Notes: generated by a model not told the origin, from the letters alone. Shown: positions 25,945 through 34,072, counted from the stretch's first letter. The stretch is DNA of 64,000 nt from JBBDRJ01 sp963766295 (GCA_963766295.1 CAVXYW010000002.1:1798001-1862000), one strand, 5' to 3'. Translations and numbers: made by a program.

Positions 25945-25980
25945 ATGTGTGAGTGCAGCGGTTGCGGATGCGGATGCTAG
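25945..25980 (+). CDS. 11-residue Cys-rich peptide in the arsenic locus
   Basis: Codons give M-C-E-C-S-G-C-G-C-G-C then TAG: five Cys in eleven residues, in C-x-C, C-x2-C and C-x-C-x-C spacing suited to a soft metal or As(III). The start is preceded by a 12-nt perfect Shine-Dalgarno. The gene begins 15 nt after the transporter stop and is followed by a hairpin at 25990-26023, so it should be the last gene of the ars operon. It could be a minimal metallothionein-like chelator, or a translated Cys-sensing ORF; no downstream gene on this strand favours the former. No known family was recognised. Confidence 0.6.
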   Translation: MCECSGCGCGC

Positions 25981-25989
25981 ACGTCTCTG

Positions 25990-26047
25990 GTGCAAGTTGT
26001 GGGTGCTAGCCCCACAGCTGCACCCCAACCACGTTGGTCCTTGTTTT
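25990..26047 (+). terminator. Probable end-of-operon hairpins
   Basis: A 12-bp stem with one bulge and one G-U pair (25990-26003 with 26010-26023) is followed by a 5-bp hairpin CCAAC-CAC-GTTGG (26025-26037) and TCCTTGTTTTT. The second hairpin with its T-rich tail has the form of an intrinsic terminator for the ars operon. It lies just before the end of the converging dehydrogenase gene. Confidence 0.5.
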
Positions 26048-26050
26048 TGG

Positions 26051-26905
26051 TTACTTCGAGTAGTCGTAGAACCCGCGCTTGGTCTTCCGTCCCAACAGAC
26101 CGGCCGCAACCATCTGCTTGAGCAGCGGCGCCGGCGCCAAGAACGGATCTCTGAACTCCGAGTAGAGCGACTCGATGATCTCGAGGGACGTGTCGTTGCC
26201 GACGAGATCCAGCAACGCAAGAGGGCCCATCGGGTGATTGCAGCCGCCCTGCATGGCGGCGTCGATGTCTTCGCGAGTCGCGTAACCGGCTTCGAGCATC
26301 CGAGCCGCATGGTTCAGGTACGGGAACAGCAAAGCGTTGACGATGAATCCCGCTCGGTCCTTCGCCACAACCGGGGTCTTGCCGAGCTGCTCGCAGAGCT
26401 TGCGCGAACCCTCGGTGATGTCTTCGTCGGTCAGCAGCGTCGGCACGACCTCGACCAGCTTCATCATCGGGGCGGGGTTGAAGAAGTGAAGGCCGATGAC
26501 CTTGGCGGGACGCTCGGTCGCCATCGCGATGTTCGTCACCGATAGTGAAGAGGTCGTTGTAGACAGAATCGTCTTCTCCTCGCACGCCTTGTCGAGCTGA
26601 CCGAACACTTCGAGCTTGAGTTCGAGATCTTCGGCGAGGGCCTCGATAACGAGATCCACTCCGGCGAGGTCGGCGATCTCTCCGGTGGCCGAAAGATTGG
26701 AAAGGGCTGCGGCCTTGTCCTCTTCTGTGCCTCTCCCCTTCTCAACCGCACGAGAAAGGGACTTGTCGATCGCGGCCACCGACGCCTGCGCGCGGTCGGC
26801 GTTGCGTCCGCGAATGATCGTCTTCAAACCGGCCTTCGCCGTCACTTCGGCGATACCGGTGGCCATCTGTCCCGTCCCAACGATTCCGATCGTGTTGACG
26901 TCCAT
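26051..26905 (-). CDS. 3-hydroxyacyl-CoA dehydrogenase (3-hydroxybutyryl-CoA dehydrogenase type)
   Basis: A 284-residue protein from the ATG at 26905, with AAAGGGGG upstream. TIGIVGTGQMATGIAEVTAKAG is the NAD(P)-binding loop. VIEALAEDLELKLEVFGQLD and GLHFFNPAPMMKLVEVVPT carry the catalytic His, and the C-terminal domain has GFIVNALLFPYLNHAARM and the end GRKTKRGFYDY. It oxidises or reduces acetoacetyl-CoA/3-hydroxybutyryl-CoA in butyrate metabolism, PHB cycling or the ethylmalonyl-CoA route. It is last in a three-gene minus-strand set with an MFS transporter and a fucosidase. Confidence 0.92.
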   Translation of the reverse strand: MDVNTIGIVGTGQMATGIAEVTAKAGLKTIIRGRNADRAQASVAAIDKSLSRAVEKGRGTEEDKAAALSNLSATGEIADLAGVDLVIEALAEDLELKLEVFGQLDKACEEKTILSTTTSSLSVTNIAMATERPAKVIGLHFFNPAPMMKLVEVVPTLLTDEDITEGSRKLCEQLGKTPVVAKDRAGFIVNALLFPYLNHAARMLEAGYATREDIDAAMQGGCNHPMGPLALLDLVGNDTSLEIIESLYSEFRDPFLAPAPLLKQMVAAGLLGRKTKRGFYDYSK

Positions 26906-26955
26906 GAGATCCCCCTTTGAGTTCTTGGTGAGCGTCCTAGACTGCCAGACCGTCG

Positions 26956-28347
26956 TCAGCCTGCGTTTGCCGCCGCGATATCGGCATCGACGGTGCGCGA
27001 TCCACGGGCCATCAACAAGCCGCCGACGATTCCGGACGGTCCGAGCGTGGCCAGCCCGATCTGAATGTTCGTGGCATCGCTCACGGCGCCCACGACCGCG
27101 CCTCCGAGTACGCCACCGAACAGCGCGATGCACAGACCGAGCAGAGAGAACATGAGCGGCCGAAGCGTTCCCGGCGTGATCGCGGTAAGGACCACGCTCA
27201 ACGGGGCGACGGCAAGCGTCACCGCGACGATCGCGAAGAACTGAACGAAGACGACCACGGGCAACCAAGGAATGAAGACTGATCCGCAGATGACTACCGA
27301 GAAGATCGAGATGCCCAGCCCAACCAGCCTGACCGATTGAGATGGACTCCTTTGGTAGATCCGCTCACCGACGTTTCCGCCCATTAGTGTCCCGAACAAC
27401 GACGCGAAACCGAGGATGGCAAACACCACGCCTCGTCCCGCTTCATCGAGACCGAAGACGCGTTCGTAGAACAGGCTTCCGAACGTGATGATCCCAACCA
27501 ACCCGAATCCGAGCACGCCGATGCCGATCACTTGCGTGCGGAACGTCCGGATACCGATGAGGCGCTTGGTGGCCGGTATGAACCCCAAGCCTTTGGGCGC
27601 CCCGGTCGCGCTCATGGTTGCTCCCAGGAGTTGCTTGGCCATCCCGTCCTGATCTTTCAAGCGCCGGGCTGCAACGAGTGCGATTACCGACGGGATCGTC
27701 AATATCGGGAAGGCATAACGCCACGCGTCATCGCCGGAAACGAAAAGCCCGATCACCGCCGCAAGAGCCGGACCGAGGATCCCTCCGATCGGATTCGCGG
27801 CATTGTGAATCGCGAAGACCCGGTTCCAGGCTGTCGACGGATAGATGTCGGCGAGCAAGGCTTTGCCCGCGGGTTCAACGGCGGATTTGCCGACTCCGGA
27901 TCCCAGCCTGGTGATGATGAACGTCGGCAGCGTGATTGCGACCGCCGTTGCCGTCGAGAATGCGCTCCATGCCGCTGCGGACCAGCGGAGCAGCCGTGCA
28001 CGGTCGACACGTGTGGCCCAGTACCCGATGGGTACGCCGCCGACGATCAGCAACGCGAACTGTGCGCCGGTTATCGCACCAAGAGCCGTGTCGTTGATGT
28101 CGAAGTAACGCTGGATGTTCGGCGCGAACACGCCGAGGGCAGCGCGGTCTAGTTCGTCGACGATATTCAGGACGGTGAGTATCACCAGCGGGTACCAACC
28201 GGAAGTCGCCGCTACTTCTCTTAGTGGGGGGCCGTCGCCGACCGAGAACAGACCTTTGATACGGGAGCCGAGGCTTGTCGATTCAACAGACGTGTTCGCG
28301 AACTCGTCCCCTGACGCCGGAGGTCCCGTTTCGTCCTCGACCGTCAT
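26956..28347 (-). CDS. MFS transporter
   Basis: A 463-residue protein with a cytoplasmic N-terminal tail of about 50 residues, then twelve hydrophobic segments. The loop between helices 2 and 3 has GYWATRVDRARLLRW, a variant of the MFS G-x3-D-R-x2-R motif. IVDELDRAALGVFAPNIQRYF opens the transport core, as in spinster-like and sugar-phosphate/anion carriers. Its start overlaps the fucosidase stop by 4 bp, so uptake of a sugar or glycoside released by that enzyme is a reasonable but unproven idea. Confidence 0.9.
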   Translation of the reverse strand: MTVEDETGPPASGDEFANTSVESTSLGSRIKGLFSVGDGPPLREVAATSGWYPLVILTVLNIVDELDRAALGVFAPNIQRYFDINDTALGAITGAQFALLIVGGVPIGYWATRVDRARLLRWSAAAWSAFSTATAVAITLPTFIITRLGSGVGKSAVEPAGKALLADIYPSTAWNRVFAIHNAANPIGGILGPALAAVIGLFVSGDDAWRYAFPILTIPSVIALVAARRLKDQDGMAKQLLGATMSATGAPKGLGFIPATKRLIGIRTFRTQVIGIGVLGFGLVGIITFGSLFYERVFGLDEAGRGVVFAILGFASLFGTLMGGNVGERIYQRSPSQSVRLVGLGISIFSVVICGSVFIPWLPVVVFVQFFAIVAVTLAVAPLSVVLTAITPGTLRPLMFSLLGLCIALFGGVLGGAVVGAVSDATNIQIGLATLGPSGIVGGLLMARGSRTVDADIAAANAG

Positions 28348-29585
28348 AGGCCGCTCTCGATGGTCAGCTCGATCACCGTTGCATGGGGCTCGATGAGATC
28401 CTCCGGTAGCTCGACCGCGATCTCGCCGACCGGGTCCTTAGCGAAGAACTCCTGCTGAACGGTTGCGCGCGTTTTGAACGAAAGATCCTCTCCCGTCGCG
28501 ACGTGTTTCGCCGACAGCACGCGGTTGATGGGCAAACCACGAGCCACGACCGTCTCGTACGGACGCATCACCGAATGCAGGAACACGTGGTTCCCCTTTC
28601 GGGTAGAAGGCCCGTAGAACTGCCAGGGCTCCAAGCCGGGTGAGGTGTCGTGGATCGCTGACGCGTTGCGTTTCATCCACGACCCGACGGCTTCGAGACG
28701 CTCGGTTTGCTCAGGGGGAAGACTCCCATCTGCGCGCGGACTCACATTGAGCAGGAAGTTTCCGCCCTTGCCGGCAACTTCGCAAAGTGTGTGCACGAGC
28801 TCGGTCGCCGACTTGTGCGACTTGTCGTGCGGAACGTACCCCCAGGATCTGTTCATCGTCATGCACGTCTCCCAGCGACCCTGCGGCACCTTCTCCGGCA
28901 CGCCCTGTTCGGGCGTTTCGTAATCGCCGCCCGGGAGCCGGTCGTTGATCAGGATGTCCGGCTGCAGCTCACGGATTTTGCTGATCAGCTCGGGCGCTCG
29001 CCACTCGTCAACCGTGCGCTCCCATTGCCCGTCGAACCAGAGGACGTCGATCTTCCCGTAGTTCGTGAGCAGCTCCTGTACCTGTCCGAACATCACTTCG
29101 AGATACCTGTTCCAAGAGTCCGACCGGCGGCCCAGGAACTTGAGGTAGGGCTTGTCGGACTCGCGGAACGCCGGGTAATCGGGGTGGTGCCAGTCCGAGA
29201 GTGAGTAGTAGAAGCCGACCTTTAGCCCTTCGTCACGTGCGGCCTCGACGAACTCGCCGACGATGTCCCCGTCATATGGCGTCTGCGCGATCGAAAAGTC
29301 GGTGAGCTTCGTGGGCCACAGAGCGAAACCGTCGTGGTGCTTGGTCGTGAGGATCGCGTAACGCATGCCGGCATCCTTGGCCGCACGAACCCATTCGCGT
29401 GGAGCGTCGCGATTCGGCCGGAAGTCCAAAGCCTTGGAGTAGTAATCGTCGACCCGGACGCCCGGGCCTTCGGGTAGCGCATCGATCCCGCCAACGAGCG
29501 GCCAGGAAAGCTCCCATCCGCGCTGAGCGATGTGCGTCCAATGGACGAACATGCCGAAGCGCGCGCCGTCGAACCAGTTGCTCAC
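28344..29585 (-). CDS. Alpha-L-fucosidase, GH29 family
   Basis: A 413-residue protein from GTG 29585 (GGGGAGGAGG 4 nt upstream; an ATG 18 nt further up would overlap that ribosome site). ARFGMFVHWTHIAQRGWELSW and AKDAGMRYAILTTKHHDGFA are GH29 landmarks. IDVLWFDGQWE carries the expected nucleophile Asp, and CMTMNRSWGYVPHDKS the typical W/Y pair. A short C-terminal beta domain follows. No signal peptide is seen, so it acts inside the cell on imported fucosides. It is first gene of the minus-strand set with the MFS transporter. Confidence 0.93.
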   Translation of the reverse strand: MSNWFDGARFGMFVHWTHIAQRGWELSWPLVGGIDALPEGPGVRVDDYYSKALDFRPNRDAPREWVRAAKDAGMRYAILTTKHHDGFALWPTKLTDFSIAQTPYDGDIVGEFVEAARDEGLKVGFYYSLSDWHHPDYPAFRESDKPYLKFLGRRSDSWNRYLEVMFGQVQELLTNYGKIDVLWFDGQWERTVDEWRAPELISKIRELQPDILINDRLPGGDYETPEQGVPEKVPQGRWETCMTMNRSWGYVPHDKSHKSATELVHTLCEVAGKGGNFLLNVSPRADGSLPPEQTERLEAVGSWMKRNASAIHDTSPGLEPWQFYGPSTRKGNHVFLHSVMRPYETVVARGLPINRVLSAKHVATGEDLSFKTRATVQQEFFAKDPVGEIAVELPEDLIEPHATVIELTIESGL

Positions 29586-29647
29586 TGAACCTCCTCCCCG
29601 CACCGCGTAAGTATCAGGGTTTCAGCAGTGCCTCTGCGGCGCGCCTG

Positions 29648-29653
29648 TAACCT
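29648..29653 (+). promoter_or_regulatory. Candidate -10 (TAACCT), leaderless
   Basis: TAACCT is followed after 6 nt by the ATG of the mutase gene at 29660, and no Shine-Dalgarno sequence is present, consistent with a leaderless transcript. Confidence 0.45.
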
Positions 29654-29659
29654 TGTGAC

Positions 29660-31636
29660 ATGGGCGTTAACCGTCCGAAGGACAAGCCCTGGATCATCCG
29701 CACGTACGGCGGATATGCCACCGCGCGCCAGACCAACGAGCTATATCGCAAAGGTTTGGCCGACGGTCAAACCGGCTTGTCCGTCGCGTTCGACCTGCCG
29801 ACCCAGACGGGCTACGACTCAGATCATTTGATGTCGGCGGGCGAGGTGGGGAAGGTCGGCGTCCCGATCTCGCACATCGAGGACATGCGGACGGTGTTCG
29901 ACCAGATCCCGCTGTCGGAGATGAACACGTCCATGACGATCAACGCGACCGCGGCCTGGCTACTTGCTCTCTACATCGCCGTGGCCGACGAACAGGGAGC
30001 CGATCGGAAGTCACTGCGAGGGACGACCCAGAACGACATCCTCAAGGAGTACCTGTCCCGCGGCACGTTCATCTTCCCGCCTGAACCGTCGGTCAAGCTG
30101 ACGGCCGACACGATCGAGTTCACGGGACAAGAAGTTCCGAAGTGGAACCCGGTGAACGTCTGCTCCTATCACCTGCAGGAAGCAGGAGCCGATCCGGTCC
30201 TGGAGATCGCTTACACGCTCGCGAACGCGGTTTGTCTTCTCGACGAGGTACGCGATCGCGGCGCACTCACTCCCGAACGCGTCGGTGCTCTGTCCTTCTT
30301 CTGCAACGCAGGCATCCGTTTCATCGAAGAGACGTGCAAGATGCGCGCGTTCAATCGGCTGTGGGACCGCATAACGCTTGAGCGCTACGAGGTAGCCGAG
30401 GAGAAGTACCGCCGGTTCCGTTACGGCGTCCAGGTGAACTCTCTCGGCCTGACCGCATCGCAGCCCGAGAACAACGCTTACCGGATCCTTCTCGAGACGC
30501 TCGGTGTGTCCCTGTCGCGTGACGCACGCGCACGCGCCATCCAGCTCCCGGCTTGGAACGAGGCCCTCGGTCTCCCCCGCGCCTGGGACCAGCAGTGGTC
30601 GCGGCGCGCGCAGCAGATCCTCGCCTACGAAACCGACCTGCTCGAGTACGACGACATCTTCAAGGGGTCAGAGGTCATAGAGGCCAAGACGAAAGAGATC
30701 GAAGACGCGGCCTGGGACGAATACAACACCGTCCTCGGAAAGGGCGGATCGGTCGACGCCATCGAGTACATGAAGGAACAGCTCGTTGCTTCACACGCGC
30801 GGCGGGTAAGAGGCATCGAGTCCGGCGACATCAAGATCCTCGGAGTGAACGCCGAGACGCAGACGGAACCCTCGCCGTTGGTTGGCGAGGGCGACTTCCA
30901 CATCGTGAAGGTCACCTCAGAGCAGCAGGCCGAGCAGATCGAGCGGCTCGAGCGTTTCCGAGGCACGCGGGACAAAGCCGCGGTGACCAAGGCGATGGAT
31001 GCGTTGAAGAAAGCTGCAGCAGACGGCACGAACGTCATGCCGGCTTCGATCGAGGCAGCCAAGGCGGGAGTCACGACTGGAGAGTGGGCGGACGCTTTGC
31101 GCGACGTGTACGGGACATATCGGGCTCCCACGGGTGTGTCGGGTACGGCATCGAAAGGCACCGACGGCGACCTGATCGCCGATGCACGCGATCGCGTCAA
31201 GGCCATCGCGGGTGAGATCGGCGTCGGCCGCATCAGGATCCTGGTCGGCAAGCCCGGCCTCGACGGACACTCCAACGCCGCGGAACAACTCGCAGTGCGC
31301 GCGCGCGACCTCGGAATGGAGGCCGTTTACCCCGGCATCCGGCTCACTCCGGCGGAGATCGCGCAGATGGCCGCCGATGAGGATGTTCACGTGATCGGTC
31401 TGTCGATCCTGTCCGGTGCACACGACCTGCTGATCCCGGAGGTGCTCAACGAGCTCCGCGCACGCGGCGTCGATCTGGAACGCGTTCCGGTCGTCGTCGG
31501 CGGCACGATCCCCGACGACGACGCGAAGAAGCTTCTGGAGCTGGGCGTAGCGCGCGTTTTCACGCCCCGCGATTACGACCTGACCCGCAATCTGAGCGAG
31601 GTCGCGGAGCTCCTGTCGAACAACGGCAGCACCTGA
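29660..31636 (+). CDS. meaA: MeaA-type cobalamin-dependent acyl-CoA mutase (probable ethylmalonyl-CoA mutase)
   Basis: A 658-residue one-chain mutase. The N-terminal TIM barrel has DKPWIIRTYGGYATARQTNE and SVAFDLPTQTGYDSDHLM; the MNTSMTINATAAWLLALYIA and RGTTQNDILKEYLSRGTFIF stretches line the active site. The C-terminal cobalamin domain begins near residue 520 with RIRILVGKPGLDGHSNAAEQ. The whole-length layout matches MeaA/Ecm rather than two-subunit methylmalonyl-CoA mutase. Together with ccr at 6198 it supports the ethylmalonyl-CoA pathway. The usual D-x-H-x-x-G reads DGHSNA, Ala replacing Gly. Confidence 0.93.
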   Translation: MGVNRPKDKPWIIRTYGGYATARQTNELYRKGLADGQTGLSVAFDLPTQTGYDSDHLMSAGEVGKVGVPISHIEDMRTVFDQIPLSEMNTSMTINATAAWLLALYIAVADEQGADRKSLRGTTQNDILKEYLSRGTFIFPPEPSVKLTADTIEFTGQEVPKWNPVNVCSYHLQEAGADPVLEIAYTLANAVCLLDEVRDRGALTPERVGALSFFCNAGIRFIEETCKMRAFNRLWDRITLERYEVAEEKYRRFRYGVQVNSLGLTASQPENNAYRILLETLGVSLSRDARARAIQLPAWNEALGLPRAWDQQWSRRAQQILAYETDLLEYDDIFKGSEVIEAKTKEIEDAAWDEYNTVLGKGGSVDAIEYMKEQLVASHARRVRGIESGDIKILGVNAETQTEPSPLVGEGDFHIVKVTSEQQAEQIERLERFRGTRDKAAVTKAMDALKKAAADGTNVMPASIEAAKAGVTTGEWADALRDVYGTYRAPTGVSGTASKGTDGDLIADARDRVKAIAGEIGVGRIRILVGKPGLDGHSNAAEQLAVRARDLGMEAVYPGIRLTPAEIAQMAADEDVHVIGLSILSGAHDLLIPEVLNELRARGVDLERVPVVVGGTIPDDDAKKLLELGVARVFTPRDYDLTRNLSEVAELLSNNGST

Positions 31637-31871
31637 TCGACCGGCCGCAGGCGTCCGACGTCAATCACTTGCTCACCACTCTCGCTCGCGCGCAGCGGTC
31701 CGAAGCCGGGGTCCCCACCCCACCGAGGTGCTCGACTCGATCAGCGACTCGGCTGCGGTCCCGAAGCTGGACGCTCAGACGGACTGAATAGGGCCCCTGA
31801 CCAGGCCTGATCGAGTTCCAGGGCTTTCAGGCCACCCCTCTATATCCTGATGTTTCACCAGTTAACTTCTG
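31637..31871. other. Intergenic stretch without a recognised gene
   Basis: About 235 bp upstream of a secreted lysozyme-like gene. There is no convincing coding frame. It is GC-rich at first (GCCGGGGTCCCCACCCC near 31705), then AT-richer with CTATAT at 31850 as a possible -10. A structured leader was considered because actinobacterial cell-wall lytic genes often have one, but no riboswitch consensus was found. Confidence 0.3.
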
Positions 31872-32489
31872 ATGCTCAAGATCCTTTTGATACTTGGCGG
31901 GACAGTCATGGCCGGGATCGCCTCCCTGGGGATAGCCCTCACCGGTCCGTCCGACCAACCCTTGGAACAAACGCGCGCGGAGGTATTCGTCCCGATCGCC
32001 GAATCGACGGCGTCCCCAACGCCCAGCCCAACTCCCACCGCCACGCCCACGGTGGCGCCGACGGCCCGACCGACGGTCGCTCCTACCGCAGCACGCACGA
32101 CGAGCACGCCTAAACCAAAGAAGACCGCGGAACCGAAGGTGACCGTGCCGCCCTTCCCAACACCAAAACCGACACCGACGCCAACTCCATCTTCAAGCCC
32201 CAACGCAGCGAGCGCCGAGAGTCGCGAGCAAGTGATGGGCGCGATCCGCACCGAGTGGCAGGGGGACGACAACAAGGCGATCGAGGTTGCCGACTGCGAG
32301 AGCAGCTTGAACACCCGCGCGTCGTCGCCGAACGGTATCAACCTCGGTCTCTGGCAGATGAGACAGCAGACCTGGGAGGACTACGGCGGCACAGGTGATC
32401 CGCGCGATCACTCCGCGGCGCAGCAAACGCGCATCGCGTGGAAGGTCTTCCAGGCGCGCGGTTGGGCCGCCTGGCCCGGCTGTACCTAG
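31872..32489 (+). CDS. Secreted Pro/Thr-rich protein with C-terminal lysozyme/transglycosylase-like domain
   Basis: A 205-residue protein. A hydrophobic N-terminus (LKILLILGGTVMAGIASLG) acts as signal or anchor, then a low-complexity linker of about 80 residues of Pro/Thr/Ala/Lys repeats spans the wall. The C-terminal 95 residues resemble a transglycosylase/Rpf-like fold: VMGAIRTEWQGDDNKAIEVA, DCESSLNTRASSPNGINLG (candidate catalytic Glu in CES), LWQMRQQTWEDYGGTG, ending W-P-G-C-T. It probably acts on peptidoglycan. It converges with the MpaB-type gene and shares CTAG with it. Confidence 0.82.
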   Translation: MLKILLILGGTVMAGIASLGIALTGPSDQPLEQTRAEVFVPIAESTASPTPSPTPTATPTVAPTARPTVAPTAARTTSTPKPKKTAEPKVTVPPFPTPKPTPTPTPSSSPNAASAESREQVMGAIRTEWQGDDNKAIEVADCESSLNTRASSPNGINLGLWQMRQQTWEDYGGTGDPRDHSAAQQTRIAWKVFQARGWAAWPGCT

Positions 32490-33334
32490 TTAGTAAGGGC
32501 GTGGGATCGTTTTTCGCGGAGCGCGCGGTACGCGTCCGGGAACATCAAGAGGCGATCGGGCAATACCGAAGCCGATCGCAGGCTGCGGATCACTCCGCGA
32601 TAAGCGATCTCATGGCGACGCTTCCACTCAACGCCCCATAGTTCTCGAAGCGGCGCCGGAAAAGATCCATAAAGGAGGACGTTCATGGGGGGCTGTGCGA
32701 TCCGCGCCAGCGCACGGTTTGCGCGGGTTGGCAATCGCAATAGGGGCCCCATCTGAAGTCCGTGCACCGCCGCGCGCATTTCCTCGGTGTCTTCGCTCAT
32801 GCACAGCTTCGTCCGTATCCCGTCCTCGACATATCCGTGCAGCGAAGCGACATCGTCCGGCATGTCTTCATCTCGGATCCCGTACATGGCACCGACCGCG
32901 CAAGTGTCCTGATACATCGCTTCGACCTCATCCGGATCCAGCGGCCCACAGACGACCTCCGAAGCGTGTATCAGCGATTCCATTGACGTTAGGTGAACCC
33001 ACGCCCACGCCTCGCGGTTCCACGCGTGGTACGCGTTGCCGTCGCTACGCACACCTTTGATGTCGCGGTGCATCTCGCGAATCTCAGCTGCGGTTACCTC
33101 CTGGTCATGGCCGAAGAGCATTCGCATCGCGTAACTGAGCGTGCCGTTCAATCTCTTGAGGGGATCATCTGTCGCGGTCGAGTGTTGAAGGAGGCCGGCG
33201 GCGATCGTTGGATGTGCGCCTTGAAGACCGGCTAAGCGCGTGCCGGCGATGACCCATACGCGGACATCTCCGAGCTCGCGTGCAAGTGGGCGCTCTGCGG
33301 GAGGTGCAAGCCAGAAAGACTCTGCGGTTTTCAT
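32486..33334 (-). CDS. MpaB/Lcp-like oxygenase (DUF2236)
   Basis: A 282-residue all-helical protein. RLAGLQGAHPTIAAGLLQHS, DDPLKRLNGTLSYAMRMLFG and REMHRDIKGVRSDGNAYHAW are the recurring motifs of the DUF2236 family, which includes latex-clearing protein and mycophenolic-acid pathway MpaB. AWVHLTSMESLIHASE follows. Members bind haem and cleave C=C bonds, but most bacterial ones are uncharacterised. It overlaps the upstream TetR gene by 4 bp, so it is probably the regulator's target, and it shares a CTAG with the converging gene. Confidence 0.88.
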   Translation of the reverse strand: MKTAESFWLAPPAERPLARELGDVRVWVIAGTRLAGLQGAHPTIAAGLLQHSTATDDPLKRLNGTLSYAMRMLFGHDQEVTAAEIREMHRDIKGVRSDGNAYHAWNREAWAWVHLTSMESLIHASEVVCGPLDPDEVEAMYQDTCAVGAMYGIRDEDMPDDVASLHGYVEDGIRTKLCMSEDTEEMRAAVHGLQMGPLLRLPTRANRALARIAQPPMNVLLYGSFPAPLRELWGVEWKRRHEIAYRGVIRSLRSASVLPDRLLMFPDAYRALREKRSHALTN

Positions 33335-33936
33335 GAGATGGGAGGAAACACGGCGCGGATAAGACGACGGATAGTTTCGTCATCGGTTCGCAGTCCGAAA
33401 TCTGGCAGGACGCACAAGCTCCCGAAAAGCCGGATGCACACCTCGGCCAGCGCCTCGATGTCGACGTCTTGATCGGGATATAGGGCCGCGAGCTCACGCT
33501 CGGCCGTCGATCGAAGAAGCGAAACGACCGGACGATCGTCGAGGAGCGACAGGATCGATCCATCGGCCACGAGCCTGGACATGATCGGATGGTCGCGGCG
33601 CAGTCGGGCTGCCGTGACGCCGAACTCGACGATGCGCTCCGACGGGTTCTCGATCCCGGCGACGGATGACTTGAGTTCCTCGAGCAGTGCCATGCCTTCA
33701 CGCGCGATCGTGCGGCGAACGATCTCTTCCTTTGTGCCGAAACGCCGGAACACGGTGGCGCGTCCCACGCCGGCGATCTGGGCTACGTCTTCGATCGAGA
33801 AGCGGTCGAGGCCGAAGCGTCCGATGCACTCCACGGTCGCGGTGAGGATGGCCTCGTTGGTCGCGTTGGTCTCCGACGAGGCGCCTAACAGCGCCTCGGT
33901 GACGAGGGGGGCCAGCCGGGTGGTGGTGAGACTCAT
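33331..33936 (-). CDS. TetR-family repressor
   Basis: A 201-residue protein. The helix-turn-helix lies at about residues 28-75: ILTATVECIGRFGLDRFSIE, then DVAQIAGVGRATVFRRFGTKEEIV. The C-terminal ligand/dimer domain has no recognisable ligand signature. It is the first gene of the unit with the MpaB-like oxygenase. A perfect palindrome overlapping its -10 is the probable autoregulatory operator. Confidence 0.92.
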   Translation of the reverse strand: MSLTTTRLAPLVTEALLGASSETNATNEAILTATVECIGRFGLDRFSIEDVAQIAGVGRATVFRRFGTKEEIVRRTIAREGMALLEELKSSVAGIENPSERIVEFGVTAARLRRDHPIMSRLVADGSILSLLDDRPVVSLLRSTAERELAALYPDQDVDIEALAEVCIRLFGSLCVLPDFGLRTDDETIRRLIRAVFPPIS

Positions 33937-33937
33937 A

Positions 33938-33971
33938 AGACTATAATAGTCTCATCAGACTCGTTTGGCAA
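33938..33971 (-). promoter_or_regulatory. tetR promoter with 15-bp palindromic operator
   Basis: The palindrome AGACTAT-A-ATAGTCT lies at 33938-33952. Minus-strand -10 TATTAT (33948-33943) lies inside it, 6 nt before the ATG at 33936, and a -35 TTGCCA lies at 33971-33966 (17-nt spacer). The mRNA is predicted to be leaderless. Binding of the TetR product here would block its own transcription. Confidence 0.6.
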
Positions 33972-34030
33972 GTGCGGGGCCGCCCCGACTCTTCGCGGAA
34001 CCTCTCCCCGCCCGGTATCCGATTTCTCAA

Positions 34031-34072
34031 CCGTCAGGTCTTCCTGACGAAAACGCCCAAAACACCTGACGG
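34031..34072. repeat. Inverted repeats between CapA-like and TetR genes
   Basis: CCGTCAGG (34031-34038) can pair with CCTGACG (34043-34049) or with CCTGACGG (34065-34072). It may end the minus-strand CapA-like transcript or form alternative hairpins. No T-run follows in the minus direction, so it is not a classical terminator. Confidence 0.4.

Noticed and set aside
31637..31871. A cyclic-di-AMP (ydaO-type) riboswitch before the lysozyme-like gene.
   Set aside because: Considered because actinobacterial wall-lytic genes can have one, but the conserved core could not be found.
32000..32210. Tandem repeat or CRISPR-like array.
   Set aside because: The repetition is the Pro/Thr/Ala codon repeat of a wall-spanning linker and lacks uniform repeats and unique spacers.
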